This document shows, piece after piece, positions 11,356 through 21,479 of a stretch of 64,000 nucleotides of DNA. This DNA is from Micropterix aruncella. Its lineage: Eukaryota; Arthropoda; Insecta; Lepidoptera; Micropterigidae. Every line of letters begins with the position of its first letter. The first letter of the stretch is position 1. The notes beneath the pieces are model-generated. The model made no database searches. It had not been told where the DNA came from and saw only the letters and a program-made list of their open reading frames with translations. Where the stretch lies: positions 4,437,281-4,501,280 of the forward strand of contig OX155967.1 of NCBI GenBank assembly GCA_944548615.1, written 5' to 3'. The position numbers and the translations under genes were made by a program.

Positions 11356-12947
11356 GCAGACTTAAATAGGTATGCTTCTCTCGAGGCACGAGGCAGGTCT
11401 GTTTGAAGGACCATATCCAGCAGCCTGGTGTTCTCCTCCTTCGTGCCGATTTGGCACGCGCGAACGAGTTCCAGCAGCTGAATTACGGTCAACAGGACCA
11501 GCTCGTCGTTCTCGAGGCAGCGCATCTCGTCCAGGTATTCTTCTGGATACTCTGGCATACTTCTGGGTTGTGGGGGTGGAGTAATCGCACTTTCTTCGTC
11601 CGTTTGGGTGCATGCGGACGCTGTGGTTGCTGTGGGCGTTTGGGAGCTGGTGGACTGGGCGGTCGCCTCGACCACCATCCCCTCCTCCTGCTGCGGATGG
11701 GGCCCTGTTGACTGCTGCTGCAGTGGCTTCGAGCGGCGTCGCCGGTTCTTCCTCTCCACAGCTGGCTGCTGTGGAGTGGCGGCGGCAGGCTGAGACTTCG
11801 CCTGCGTCTTCCTCGGCGCTGGGCGTGGAGGAGGCGACAAAGGCGCGGCGGCGGTCGAGGCGCCCGGTGAGGCGCTTCGCGGTGTGGCTCGCGGAGGAGC
11901 GGTGGCTGCTGCACGCGGAGCACCCTGCTGCTTCCGCGTCGTCTGGCGGATTTCCGCTAGGAAACTGGGGCAGCGCCGGTTGTTGGCGGGGTGCTCCTGC
12001 CCGCAGTTTCCACAGGTTGCTCGGGCGGTCTTTGGCCGAGGGCAGTTTTTGGCAGCGTGCTCCTCGCCGCAGCAAACGCAAACCTGCGGCCGGTGGCAGT
12101 TGTGGCTGCTGTGCCGGAACTTTTGACAGCGGTGGCACTGCTTGGGCCCGTTCCGGCCTCTCCAGCTCTCGATGGTGACGGGCAGGTACCAGATGTCCGG
12201 GAGACTGAATACCTTGCGCCAGCCCTCGTTCTTTCGGATGACAACGAAGAACAGCGCGCGCCGCCCTCCATGGATCAGGCGCGCGTACGTCGCTTCGATG
12301 TCTTTGGCCGCCAGCCCTTCGATGACCTCCTGCTGGGTGGTGTTAGCCGGGAGGCCCCGAATGGCTATCTTGGCGTCCTTTTCTATCGGCGGCGTGTAGG
12401 TGTGCCACGCCACCGAGTTGCCAAGGGTGTGAAGGTAGGCCTGGACGACGCGGTACTCTGCGTCGTCGGCCGGGCGGAATCTGAGGCCGCCGCCGCGTCC
12501 GAGCGGTGCGACGTTCGGCGCGCGCCCCAACTTCGCGCGGAGAGCCTTCAGGTGGTCGGGCCACCTATCGAGCTTGTCCACGACAATGGGTCGGGGGCGC
12601 GGCGCCTGCTTCGGCAGAAGCGGCGCGGACGGCAATGGTGCTGGGGCCGCATCGCTGCGGCACGGCGTCGGGCTTTTCCTCGCCGCTAGTTGGGCGTAGG
12701 TAGGCTGCTCGTCTTCGGTGTCCGAGGGTACCGGCGAGCCGAAGATCTGTTGATGATCGACGAAGGAGTCAGGGGAGTCGGCTCGGCGGCGCTGCGACTC
12801 CCTCTGCCGCTCATCTTCTGGAGACGCGGGGTCTCTCACGCGTTTCCTCGGTGTCGCGATCGGAATGAGCGGCATGTCCAGGCCCCTAGTCACTGGTGGG
12901 CTGTGCGGGGCGGCAGCAGCTTCGGCGGAGTTGGCAGCAGACTGCAT
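11346..12947 (-). CDS. Jockey-type ORF1 nucleic-acid-binding (Gag-like) protein
   Basis: 533 aa, ATG at 12947, TGA at 11346-11348. The N-terminal 120 residues are Ala/Pro/Arg-rich and probably disordered. Residues about 140-265 form the PRE_C2HC region (WHTYTPP, IRGLPANTT, IHGGRRALFF, IESWRG). Three zinc knuckles follow between about 270 and 335: CHRCQKFRHSSHNC, CVCCGEEHAAKNC and CGNCGQEHPANNRRC. Then comes a Pro/Ala/Gln-rich stretch and an acidic helical C-terminus. Family role: binds LINE RNA and forms the ribonucleoprotein for target-primed reverse transcription. The frame is fully intact. Other-frame ORFs on both strands here are shadows of this GC-rich gene. Confidence 0.88.
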   Translation of the reverse strand: MQSAANSAEAAAAPHSPPVTRGLDMPLIPIATPRKRVRDPASPEDERQRESQRRRADSPDSFVDHQQIFGSPVPSDTEDEQPTYAQLAARKSPTPCRSDAAPAPLPSAPLLPKQAPRPRPIVVDKLDRWPDHLKALRAKLGRAPNVAPLGRGGGLRFRPADDAEYRVVQAYLHTLGNSVAWHTYTPPIEKDAKIAIRGLPANTTQQEVIEGLAAKDIEATYARLIHGGRRALFFVVIRKNEGWRKVFSLPDIWYLPVTIESWRGRNGPKQCHRCQKFRHSSHNCHRPQVCVCCGEEHAAKNCPRPKTARATCGNCGQEHPANNRRCPSFLAEIRQTTRKQQGAPRAAATAPPRATPRSASPGASTAAAPLSPPPRPAPRKTQAKSQPAAATPQQPAVERKNRRRRSKPLQQQSTGPHPQQEEGMVVEATAQSTSSQTPTATTASACTQTDEESAITPPPQPRSMPEYPEEYLDEMRCLENDELVLLTVIQLLELVRACQIGTKEENTRLLDMVLQTDLPRASREAYLFKSASG

Positions 12948-13057
12948 TTCGAACCGGAGATACTCGACGGCACGAACTTCACGGCGAGGACCGGAGACGG
13001 CGCTCGACGGTCGACTCGCGGCGGCAATATTCAGCGCGGGCGGCGGAGCGGAGCAGG

Positions 13058-13090
13058 CGACCGTTCAGAACGGACGCCGGGCACTGAATG
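13058..13090 (-). promoter_or_regulatory. Internal Inr + DPE promoter of the Jockey-type element
   Basis: The element starts CATTC. With +1 at the A (13089), +28 to +32 reads GGTCG (13062-13058), matching the DPE consensus RGWYV at its exact position. The independent copy ending at 842 has the same GGTCG at the same distance. TATA-less, downstream-encoded promoters are typical of Jockey-clade LINEs. Confidence 0.6.
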
Positions 13091-13369
13091 ATTGATTACG
13101 CTTAAATCCTATCGCCTATATATACTAGTCGCCGGGCGGCGATCGCCCCGTCTCCCTCTTGTCTCCGCTGTCTCCTTCACTCGGGCCGACCGCCCGATAT
13201 ACACACCGGCGGGGGGCACCGTACTTCAGTCGTCCGCCGTTGGCCCCCGCGAGCTGACGTCCCGTGGGCGGCGCTTGAGCTGCAATTGTGTCGTGTTTCG
13301 CACATTAGATTTTCGCACGTTTACCGCTTTTGGACGCCACCGGCGATCCCTCCCACGACCTACTTTGCA

Positions 13370-14965
13370 TTAAGTAGCCACCGGAAGTAAGGCTCCCGTC
13401 CGGAAAGTCGCTGGAAGCGGTCGTGTGAGCGCGCTAGTTTTTCGTGTTTTGAGTTCGTACTGCGTCGCGGCGCCCTCAGTTGAAACCTTCCCCTTCACCA
13501 CCAGTCTCCGGACTGCCGTGGCACAAGATGAAAAGCTCTCTGCTGAGAAGTCGCTGCGATGTGGTTTTCGTTGTTTGTGGTGACGTTTTGCGTGCGAAAC
13601 ACGGCGGTTAGATTCGCGACGGTTTATACTTTCTCTCTCATTTATCTCGATGTTTGCCTTTAGCTTCTCGTTGACGGCTTGATTGTGATGATTAAAATAA
13701 AGGCCTCGTTGGAGGCACTTAAGACGTGTGTTGATTATTGGGCGTTCGGGGTAGGTAATCCTAGTGATGGCATTGCACATCGCCATCTCCTTAATTCCGG
13801 TGTCGCCATTGCACCTCGGTGACACCACCTTCCTGCCGCTTTCGGGTGGAGTCTTCTTCCGGTCCTTTCCTTTTATGACATTTTGAGTAGGTGGGTTCTG
13901 TGTGTATTGTTGCTCCGCGACATGACTTTCCCCGTTTTGAAGACGAAACGTCAACGTATTTAACTGCCGTGTGTGCCGTATAATTCTTCCGTACCTCGAT
14001 ACAGTTGTGCTATTCTCGTTTTGTTGTGTTGTTGGTTGAGAGGTTTCGTCTTCCCTAGACATGTAGCACGGCTTCAGCCTATCTAGAGAGACAGTGACTA
14101 TTCTCCTGTTTTGCTCAATGTCGAACGTTTTTTCGCGTTTCTTCACCACTCTAAAGGGTCCTTTGTATGGAGCTTGTAGTGGCCGTCGTACGGTGTCATC
14201 TCTTATGAAGACGTGGGTTGCTTCCTTCAGGTCCGGGTGAACGAATATCCTCGTTGTGTTTTCTCGCTCCCTCTTCGGTCTTTGTTGCTCGAATGTTTCC
14301 CTTAATTGTTGGAGGACTTCTGGTACTGTTGTTTTCTTTCCATTTTCAAAAAATTCGCCTGGCAATCTTATGTTTGTTCCGTATAGCATTTCTGCCGGAC
14401 TGGCGTTGATATCCTCCTTTAAGGCTGCTCTTAAGCCCATCATGACGGTTGAAATCTCGTTTGCCCACTCTTTGGTATTCATTCTTGCCATTAATGCCGC
14501 TTTTAAAGATCGATGCCACCTTTCCACTAGGCCGTTTGCCTGTGGGTGAAATGGTGTGGTGTGAATCTTTTTTGCACCCAGTAGTTGTGCTAGTTTCGTA
14601 AAGAGTTCCGATTCGAATTGTCTCCCTTGATCGGTCGTGATTCTTGCAGGAACGCCGAATCTTGCTATCCATCCCTCGAAAAAATTTTTTGCGATAGTCT
14701 CGGCTTGTATGTCTCGTATAGGTATCGCTTCCGGCCATTTTGTACCTCTATCCAACATCGTTAGTAGGTACCTATATCCGTTGGATATTTCGAGCGGACC
14801 CACGATATCGATATGTACATGCTCTAATCGGTCGGCTTCCATGATTTTCCCTATGGGCGTACGCGTGTGTACGTGCACCTTCGCTCGTTGACACGGGATG
14901 CATGTTTTGGCATAATCTGCGCTGTCTTTATTCATGCGCGGCCAGAAAAATTTTTCAGCCGTCAT
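13370..14965 (-). CDS. Gypsy integrase with long C-terminal extension into the LTR
   Basis: 531 codons from 14965. The integrase zinc finger half CIPCQRAK is followed by the catalytic core: D in DIVGPLE, D in [10 protein letters not shown], and E in [11 protein letters not shown], the DD35E triad. A basic C-terminal part ([13 protein letters not shown]) follows. The frame then runs on about 184 codons past the polypurine tract into the LTR, ending at 13370; that part is Arg/Lys/Asn-rich with no known domain. Integrase homology ([10 protein letters not shown]) extends upstream of the ATG in this frame, so the ATG at 14965 is not a true start and the ORF is the frameshifted end of pol. Confidence 0.85.
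   Translation of the reverse strand: MTAEKFFWPRMNKDSADYAKTCIPCQRAKVHVHTRTPIGKIMEADRLEHVHIDIVGPLEISNGYRYLLTMLDRGTKWPEAIPIRDIQAETIAKNFFEGWIARFGVPARITTDQGRQFESELFTKLAQLLGAKKIHTTPFHPQANGLVERWHRSLKAALMARMNTKEWANEISTVMMGLRAALKEDINASPAEMLYGTNIRLPGEFFENGKKTTVPEVLQQLRETFEQQRPKRERENTTRIFVHPDLKEATHVFIRDDTVRRPLQAPYKGPFRVVKKREKTFDIEQNRRIVTVSLDRLKPCYMSREDETSQPTTQQNENSTTVSRYGRIIRHTRQLNTLTFRLQNGESHVAEQQYTQNPPTQNVIKGKDRKKTPPESGRKVVSPRCNGDTGIKEMAMCNAITRITYPERPIINTRLKCLQRGLYFNHHNQAVNEKLKANIEINERESINRRESNRRVSHAKRHHKQRKPHRSDFSAESFSSCATAVRRLVVKGKVSTEGAATQYELKTRKTSALTRPLPATFRTGALLPVAT
13926..13938 (-). other. Polypurine tract
   Basis: AAAACGGGGAAAG on the minus strand, three bases upstream of the left LTR boundary at 13922. 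This is the expected plus-strand primer position. Confidence 0.65.
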
Positions 14966-17064
14966 CTTTCTTGTTGTTCGAACTCCCGGGTGACTAGGGT
15001 TTGGATTATTTTTATCGCTGTTTGCCGTAGCGCCGCTGTTATGTATGGTCTTGGCCTGGTTGCCGTAGTTTCACACCAGATTTCAGTTTCTTTGTTGTTT
15101 TGTTTGAGTAATTTGAATTTGAATTTTTCATTCTGTTGTAATGCTTTTAGTTCCTCGTCCGTTTCTTGCTGTCTCGCCAGTTCGTCGTAGTCGAAAGTCT
15201 CAGGGCATCCTACTTCTTCGATCCTGGATAAGGCGTCTGCTACAACGTTCTTCCTTCCCGGGAGATATTCGATTGCCGTTGCGAATTGTGCGATGTATGA
15301 TGAGTGACGAATGCGTATCGGCGTTTCTGTTGGCGTATCATTTAATTTTTTTAAAGCGTGAATGAGCGGTTTGTGGTCTGTATATACTACCAGCTCTCTC
15401 CCCTCTACCATCTTCCGGAAGTGTCGTACTGCCAGGTATATCGCCAGTAGCTCTTTGTCGTACGCCGCATATTGTTGTTGCGCGTGTGACAAGGCTTTTG
15501 AAAAAAATCCTAATGGCACCCATTTTTCTCCTTGCTTCTGTTGCAGTGCTGCGCCCGCGCATGTATTTGACGCATCCGTCATTAGTGCCAACGGTGCATG
15601 TGCGATTGGATGCGCCAGTAGAACCGCTTCCTCTATGCTCTGTCTGCATTGGTTAAAGGCTTCGTTGCTCTCCTCTGTCCATTGTATTTCTGTGTGATCG
15701 TTCTTTTTTGTCCCTTTCAGGAATACGTTTAGTTTGGCTTGTCGATGTGCTGCTTCTGGAATGCTGTGCCTGTAGAAATTGACCATGCCCAGGAAGCGTC
15801 GTAGTTCCTGGACATCCTTTGGTTTCGGAAAATTTTTTATTGCCTCCACCTTGTCGGCTTTTGGTCGTATTCCTATTGAGTTGACTGTATATCCTAGGAA
15901 GTCCAGCTCTGGCTGTGCGATCTGACATTTCTGTAGGTTTATGGTGATGCCTTGTTTGTCCAGCCTCGCCAGTATCTCTGTGATGTGTTCTTTATGGGTC
16001 GTTTCGTCCTCTGACGCTATAAGGATATCGTCAATGTAGGCGTATGCGAACGGTAGGCCCCGGAGTACCTGATCCATGAATCGTTGCATGGTTTGTGCTC
16101 CGTTGCGGAGTCCGAAGGACATCCTGGTCATTTCGAATAATCCGAACGGGGTGGTAATGGCGGTCTTCTCAATATCCTCGGGCCTTACTGGTATTTGCGT
16201 GTATGCCTTCACCAGGTCCAGTGACGTGAACATCGTTTTTCCTTGCAGAGCGTGAGTGAAATCGTGTATTCTGGGAACAGTATACCGATCCGGCACTGTG
16301 ATGCTGTTCAGCCGTCTGTAGTCTCCGCATGGGCGGAATTCACCGTTGCTTTTCTGCACCAGATGCAGTGGACTTGCCCATTGGCTTTTCGAAGGTCTAC
16401 ATACACCTGCCTCTATCATCTCATCGAAAACTTTCTTCGCCGCCGCGTATCTTTCCGGATTTAGTGGTCTCGGGCGCGCGAATACCGGTCTTCCTTCAGT
16501 TTCGATGTGGTGTACTATGTCGTGTTTAGGTTGTCTTGGTTGTGACGTGTTCGAGAGTATGTTGGGGAAGCTCTCGAAGATCTTCTTAAATTCTTGGTTG
16601 GTCTCGATTGGGAATACCGCCGGTTGCGGCATGTGGTTTTTCTCGACGTATTTGTTGTCCTTCGTTTTCATTAGGAGCCTCTTTCTGTTGAGGTCCACCA
16701 GCAGGTGGTGTTGGTGTAGAAAGTCCGCTCCTAGGATGTGTTGTTTCACATCAGCGATGATGAAGGTTGCTTGTAATTGTTGGTCGAATCCGAGGTCCAG
16801 CATGATGGTTCTCTTTCCGTACGTTGCTATATTTGAGCCGTTGGCTGCCAGTAAGAGAAGCTCTTCTTTTTGTTGTGCGTCGCATCTTCGTCTGGGTATG
16901 ACGCTGACGTTTGCTCCTGTGTCGATCAGGAACCGTTGTTGTGTTCTCCTGTCGTGGACGTATAGGCGGTTATTTGTTTCGGCGCCAAGCTGAGCTATTC
17001 TTGGCGCCTCTTGTAGTTTTCCTGGTCCTGCGGTGTCTGTTTGAAGTCGCACGGTTTCTGGCAT
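14962..17064 (-). CDS. Gypsy protease - reverse transcriptase - RNase H
   Basis: 700 aa. Protease active site [12 protein letters not shown] is near residues 48-59. RT follows, with [48 protein letters not shown] and catalytic YIDDILIA. RNase H shows [13 protein letters not shown] and TDHKPL, with VADALSRI after it. It overlaps the end of gag in the -1 frame, as usual for gypsy gag-pol expression by -1 frameshifting. The ORF stops at 14962 (TGA inside ATGA) because one base is missing near 14995, just before the integrase zinc finger. I see no other break in it. Confidence 0.88.
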   Translation of the reverse strand: MPETVRLQTDTAGPGKLQEAPRIAQLGAETNNRLYVHDRRTQQRFLIDTGANVSVIPRRRCDAQQKEELLLLAANGSNIATYGKRTIMLDLGFDQQLQATFIIADVKQHILGADFLHQHHLLVDLNRKRLLMKTKDNKYVEKNHMPQPAVFPIETNQEFKKIFESFPNILSNTSQPRQPKHDIVHHIETEGRPVFARPRPLNPERYAAAKKVFDEMIEAGVCRPSKSQWASPLHLVQKSNGEFRPCGDYRRLNSITVPDRYTVPRIHDFTHALQGKTMFTSLDLVKAYTQIPVRPEDIEKTAITTPFGLFEMTRMSFGLRNGAQTMQRFMDQVLRGLPFAYAYIDDILIASEDETTHKEHITEILARLDKQGITINLQKCQIAQPELDFLGYTVNSIGIRPKADKVEAIKNFPKPKDVQELRRFLGMVNFYRHSIPEAAHRQAKLNVFLKGTKKNDHTEIQWTEESNEAFNQCRQSIEEAVLLAHPIAHAPLALMTDASNTCAGAALQQKQGEKWVPLGFFSKALSHAQQQYAAYDKELLAIYLAVRHFRKMVEGRELVVYTDHKPLIHALKKLNDTPTETPIRIRHSSYIAQFATAIEYLPGRKNVVADALSRIEEVGCPETFDYDELARQQETDEELKALQQNEKFKFKLLKQNNKETEIWCETTATRPRPYITAALRQTAIKIIQTLVTREFEQQER

Positions 17065-17798
17065 TTTCGTGCTGTGTTCCCGAAACGCTTATGGAAGTAG
17101 CAGGTGCTTTGTTCCTCGAGTCTTCTGGTGTTGTGCGTGCTGGAGGTATTTTCATCTGTTCTTCTCGCTTGTAGCCGTTCGATCTGTTTTGCCAGTTCCT
17201 CTAGCTTCCTTTCAATCGCTGCCATGTTGGTTGTTGTCGCTTAGATCTTGTTGATGTCGCTTTTTTCGTTTGCTGTGACTTCCATCATTCGATCTGCAAG
17301 GTTCGCCATTTTGTCCAGTTCTTTTTCCTCTGATGTTGCTAGTACCGCCCGTATCGTTGCGGGTAGGTGCCCGAGCCACAATGTTTTTAGTGTACCGTCG
17401 GGTAATTTTCCCATGTTTAGCGTTCTCATCCTTCGTATTAGTTGCGAAGGTTTGTCGCTTCCCATTTCTGTTTGGTAGAGGAGTTTCTGCAGTCGTTGCG
17501 TCTCTGATTCCTCGTAGGTTGTGATTAGCCGTTCCTTCAATGCCTCGAATTTTTCTTGCTTGGGCGGTTGCAGCACCAGGTCGCTTACTTCCTGTAATGC
17601 TGTTCGATCCAGTTGTGCGATTACGTATGAGAATCGGTCTTGATCGCTGCATTTCTGTGGTGCCAGGATCTGCTCGGCGAGCGCGAACCAGAGGAGCGGT
17701 GCGTGGTGCCAGAATGCAGGTATTCGCGAAGCGATGCTCAGTGGCGCGATGTCAGGGTTTGGCTGCGTTGACTCCGTTGTGTCGTGGAATGGTTCCAT
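16995..17798 (-). pseudogene. Gypsy gag, one in-frame stop
   Basis: ATG at 17798. 185 codons run to a TAA at 17241-17243 and the same frame resumes at once to 16995, giving about 268 codons in all. The N-terminal capsid-like part contains FWHHAPLLWFALAEQ and WLGHLPATIRAVL. After the stop comes a coiled-coil-like stretch (ERKLEELAKQIERLQ) and the zinc knuckle [18 protein letters not shown], of the C-x2-H-x9-C-x3-C type characteristic of CsRn1-clade Gag. The single stop is most simply a nonsense mutation that removes the knuckle and pol from translation. Confidence 0.8.
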
Positions 17799-17919
17799 TT
17801 TGATTTTTTCGTGTCTGACTCGTTGGAGAAGACGTCCAAGTTCGCTGGTTGTTGGTGGTCCGTGCCGTTGTCCGTTTAGCGATTTGTCCGTTTTCTTGCC
17901 GTGGTTGAGAGTTCTTCTG

Positions 17920-17930
17920 CGGGGTCACCA
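17920..17930 (-). other. Primer binding site (tRNA-Trp-like)
   Basis: TGGTGACCCCG on the minus strand, one base inside the right LTR. This is the complement of the 3' end of tRNA-Trp, and matching ends after 11 bases. Confidence 0.7.
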
Positions 17931-17931
17931 G

Positions 17932-18849
17932 TGTCGCGAGGGTTTTCGTCGTAGAAAGAAACTCGCGATCGATATTCAAAGTGCAGTAGTTTATTCCAAA
18001 AGTCGTGTACAAAGTGAATTGATTACGCTTAAATCCTATCGCCTATATATACTAGTCGCCGGGCGGCGATCGCCCCGTCTCCCTCTTGTCTCCACTGTCT
18101 CCTTCACTCGGGCCGACCGCCCGATATACACACCGGCGGGGGGCACCGTACTTCAGTCGTCCGCCGTTGGCCCCCGCGAGCTGACGTCCCGTGGGCGGCG
18201 CTTGAGCTGCAATTGTGTCGTGTTTCGCACATTAGATTTTCGCACGTTTACCGCTTTTGGACGCCACCGGCGATCCCTCCCCCGACCTACTTTGCATTAA
18301 GTAGCCACCGGAAGTAAGGCTCCCGTCCGGAAAGTCGCTGGAAGCGGTCGTGTGAGCGCGCTAGTTTTTCGTGTTTTGAGTTCGTACTGCGTCGCGGCGC
18401 CCTCAGTTGAAACCTTCCCCTTCACCACCAGTCTCCGGACTACCGTGGCACAAGATGAAAAGCTCTCTGCTGAGAAGTCGCTGCGATGTGGTTTTCGTTG
18501 TTTGTGGTGACGTTTTGCGTGCGAAACACGGCGGTTAGATTCGCGACGGTTTGTACTTTCTCTCTCATTTATCTCGATGTTTGCCTTTAGCTTCTCGTTG
18601 ACGGCTTGATTGTGATGATTAAAATAAACGCCTCGTTGGAGGCACTTAAGACGTGTGTTGATTATTAGGCGTTCGGGGTAGGTAATCCTAGTGATGGCAT
18701 TGCACATCGCCATCTCCTTAATTCCGGTGTCGCCATTGCACCTCGGTGACACCACCTTCCTGCCGCTTTCGGGTGGAATCTTCTTCCGGTCCTTTCCTTT
18801 TATGACATTTTGAGTAGGTGGGTTCTGTGTGTATTGTTGCTCCGCGACA
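17932..18849 (-). repeat. Right (5') LTR of gypsy element
   Basis: 918 bp, TGTCGCG...CGCGACA. It contains a copy of the pol C-terminal extension reading frame (18297-18849), as in the left LTR. Confidence 0.92.
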
Positions 18850-19026
18850 CGCTGAAAAACAGCATCTTTCGTATCCATCGACCATCGCTACATTTTTGTT
18901 TTTAAGAAAATAAAAAAAATGACAATCTAAATATGAGAATATTAAAAAAAATAACTTTATAATATTAAATTATGTATATTAAAAAAAAACATATATCTGT
19001 AAGTAATTAATTTCTGTAATAACAAA

Positions 19027-19809
19027 GGGTCCCATCAAACTTGCAGAAGGCAAATTTGCAGACGGCAATCTTGCAGACGGCATTCTTGCAGGCGGCAGTT
19101 TTGCAGAAGGCAATCTTGCAGAAGGCAGTTTTGCAACAGCCGGCGGTAACTCCCATATAAAGAAAAAATGTATGGATTCCCGGAAGGTCATCTGGCAAAC
19201 TAACCATAACAAAAAAACACGAAATGCGGTTGTCAGCCTGGGAGGCGCGCCACTGCGCACTTAGCGATTCGTCGTACTGCGCATATTTCCAGTTTTGACA
19301 GCTATGTTTACGTCGCGCGTAATGTTTCGCGTCATTGGCCGCTTTTATTCCGCTTTTCTCGTTTTGTGCGGGAAATTATTAAATTGACGGTGAATAAAAA
19401 GGGGGCGCCAGTTTTGCATGCGGCAATTTTGCACATATGTCACTTTTGACAGGTCCAAATTTGTTGAGGGCAGATTTGCAGGAGGCAACCTTGCAGGAAG
19501 CAACCTTGCAGGCGGCAACCTTCAGTACAGTTTTTAAGTTTTTCTGTTAGGTTAGGTTAGGTTAGGTTTTTCTTTCCCTAAAATCGAAGTGACATTAATT
19601 ACCGGCATCCTTGTAGTGGATGACTTTTATACATCAAACTAAACATTAAAAAAAATGTTTTAAGTTTTTCTGTTAGGTTAGGTTAGGTCATTTTGACATT
19701 TGCAAAACTGCCTTCTGCAAGATTGCCTTCTGCAAAACTGCCGCCTGCAAGAATGCCGTCTGCAAGATTGCCGTCTGCAAATTTGCCTTCTGCAAGTTTG
19801 ATGGGACCC
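19027..19809. mobile_element. Element with 109-bp perfect TIRs made of 15-bp repeats
   Basis: Left arm 19027-19135 (GGGTCCCATCAAACTTGCAG..) is the exact complement of the right arm 19701-19809. Each arm is about seven units of a 15-bp motif, close to CTTGCAGACGGCAAT. A related array sits inside at about 19405-19530 (GCAACCTTGCAGGCG units), followed by (TTAGG)4-like DNA. Because the unit is 15 bp, one frame reads a pentapeptide repeat (A-[KRN]-L-P-S)n. No transposase is present. Right halves recur at 52246-52654 and 52796-53203. The duplication of the region starts inside this element, at 19266. Confidence 0.7.
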
Positions 19810-21479
19810 GAATAAAAGAGTCAGTTCTACCACAGGAAGTGTGCTGGATGCGGATTGATCAGGAGCAGGAGATACGAAAGGTGTGACAGCATTTTTTGTC
19901 ACGCTTCTCTTCGGACGAATAAAGGTAAATAGCAAGTTTTAAGCCAATATTTATTCAATTTTATATATTCTAAGCTTCAACGCAGTAAGCAAATTAGCAA
20001 ATAAGCTCGGCGCATTAAGCAAATTCCATAAAAATATAAAGTTGGCGGCGTCAGTAGTGAAATACATGCTATTTCGTTTTATCGATATCGATGGATTAGG
20101 GGCTGTCCACATATTACGTAATCACGGTTTTGGGATTTTCGACATCCCTCCTCCCCCATGTCAACAAGACGTATTCAGCTGCCTGACTACCCCCCCCCCT
20201 CCCTCCATGAATACGTTATCAACCGAATTCGCGGAAAATGTGGAGAATCGTGAACCGAGCGTTTGTAAAGTGTTTGAAGACTTCCACGATGACGCGAAAC
20301 TCCGGATCCTTCGTGCACTTTTTGTATTTCTTTTTAAACTGCCCCACTCGTCGGCCTGCCGTTGATTACGTAATCAGGACGGGCGTTAATTTGTGTATTT
20401 TTTATATGTTTTTTGATATGTTTATTTTTTTTATATGTTTAATTAGTGTTTTTTGTATTATTTATATGTTCAATATTTTTATTTGTTTAATTAATTATTG
20501 TTTAATATGTTATTGACACGGTTTTTCACAAAAAACCACGCAACTATCATATGATGGCAACAATATTTATTTACATTATATTTTAAAATAAAAGATCACT
20601 TTTGGGATTTTCCATGCTAAATAGAATTACACTACCCTCTGAAAATCATGATCCATACACGATCAGAATAATAGTAGAATTTGTGTTAACTCTGTGTATT
20701 AAAGAGAATCAGTTATAATATAATTTCAATGACCTTACGAATTGATTAATGATAAATATAATTATAAAATAAACGAATATAATTTATAAATGTAATGATT
20801 TTACAGATGGGTTTTTTTTACAGTTGACTCCAAAGAAAAACAAAAATATTTGCGCGACTGAAAAGGACCAGATGTACGTTGTCGTCATTGAGAACGGTAG
20901 ACGACCGAATCACCAGGGACATAATAACTTCAGCAATGAAAAATAAATATCGCAAACACCAAGGACGACGCTGAACAAGACTGAAAATTGAAATTTATAT
21001 GATAGATAAGTTGTATAGTCACTTTAAAATGTTTTTTTAATTGTCAACTGTTTTGCTTATCATATATTTAGCATAAATATCGCCACGTATTTTGTATAAA
21101 ATAAGTAAAATTTTGTGACTATTTGACAGGTCTGATGGTACGGTTATTAACTGTGTGTGTGTGTGTGTGTGCATTTCCAAAATCTGTTTATTAGCCAATT
21201 GGATACGAATATGTTTGTTATGTAACTATAAATACTTTTTTCATGTACTTGTCATGTCATGTATTTCGTTTTACTTTAACATAAGCAATAGTAGATATTG
21301 TCACATGAGCAGTATGCACCTGTAAACATACAAGCATATTGTTATAATTTATTTTATTGCAATACAACGAATCATTTAGTTTTTTTCACCAGCATAATCC
21401 GGATGAAATAATATGTAGGCATTGATATAGGATTTTTCTCGCGAATATAAAATGTTCTGTACCTAATAATTATTCCTTG
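19810..21479. other. AT-rich stretch of unit 1, no gene seen
   Basis: No convincing gene. A GT microsatellite lies at about 21147-21172. The plus ORFs at 20042-20516 have no recognisable domain. The counterpart in unit 2 is 53204-54870. Confidence 0.4.

Larger units (their letters stand above)
11206..13090 (-). mobile_element. ORF1-only Jockey-type retroelement, complete
   Basis: Inserted in the gypsy LTR with a 12-bp target duplication ATTGATTACGCT (11194-11205 and 13091-13102). The 5' end is at 13090 (CATTCAGTGC..), the same terminus as the copy at 842. The 3' end at 11206 has no poly(A) and reads ..GATTTCGTTGATTCGTTG. At 1885 bp it has a 5' UTR, one intact ORF and a 140-bp 3' UTR, but no reverse transcriptase. 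It must have been moved by enzymes supplied in trans. Both termini and the TSD show it is a complete insertion rather than a 5'-truncated fragment. Confidence 0.88.
11108..13922 (-). repeat. Left (3') LTR interrupted by a LINE
   Basis: LTR sequence occupies 11108-11205 and 13103-13922. Removing 11206-13102 (LINE plus one TSD copy) leaves exactly 918 bp, the same as the right LTR. Confidence 0.92.
11104..18853 (-). mobile_element. CsRn1-type gypsy LTR retrotransposon with nested LINE
   Basis: Complete element bounded by a 4-bp target duplication CGCT (11104-11107 and 18850-18853). LTRs begin TGTCGCG and end CGCGACA. It is transcribed leftward: PBS next to the right LTR, gag, protease-RT-RNase H, integrase, PPT, left LTR. 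The gag CHCC-type knuckle and tRNA-Trp-like PBS are the marks of the CsRn1 clade (known from the literature). I counted eight base differences between the 918-bp LTRs by eye (about 0.9%), so insertion was fairly recent. Defects seen: an in-frame TAA in gag, a 1-base frameshift between RNase H and integrase, and the nested LINE in the left LTR. Confidence 0.9.

Noticed and set aside
11372..12703. Many overlapping plus-strand and minor minus-strand ORFs
   Set aside because: Shadows of the GC-rich Jockey ORF1.
14962..14965. ATGA stop-start overlap as designed translational coupling in pol
   Set aside because: Integrase homology runs upstream of the ATG in its own frame, so a 1-base frameshift is simpler.
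19548..19567. TTAGG run as a chromosome end
   Set aside because: Only four units, inside a mobile element, with unique DNA on both sides.
19678..19935. Cys/Arg repeat ORF (CRRQ repeats) as an antimicrobial or metallothionein-like peptide
   Set aside because: It is one reading frame of the 15-bp TIR array, without start context or conservation outside it.
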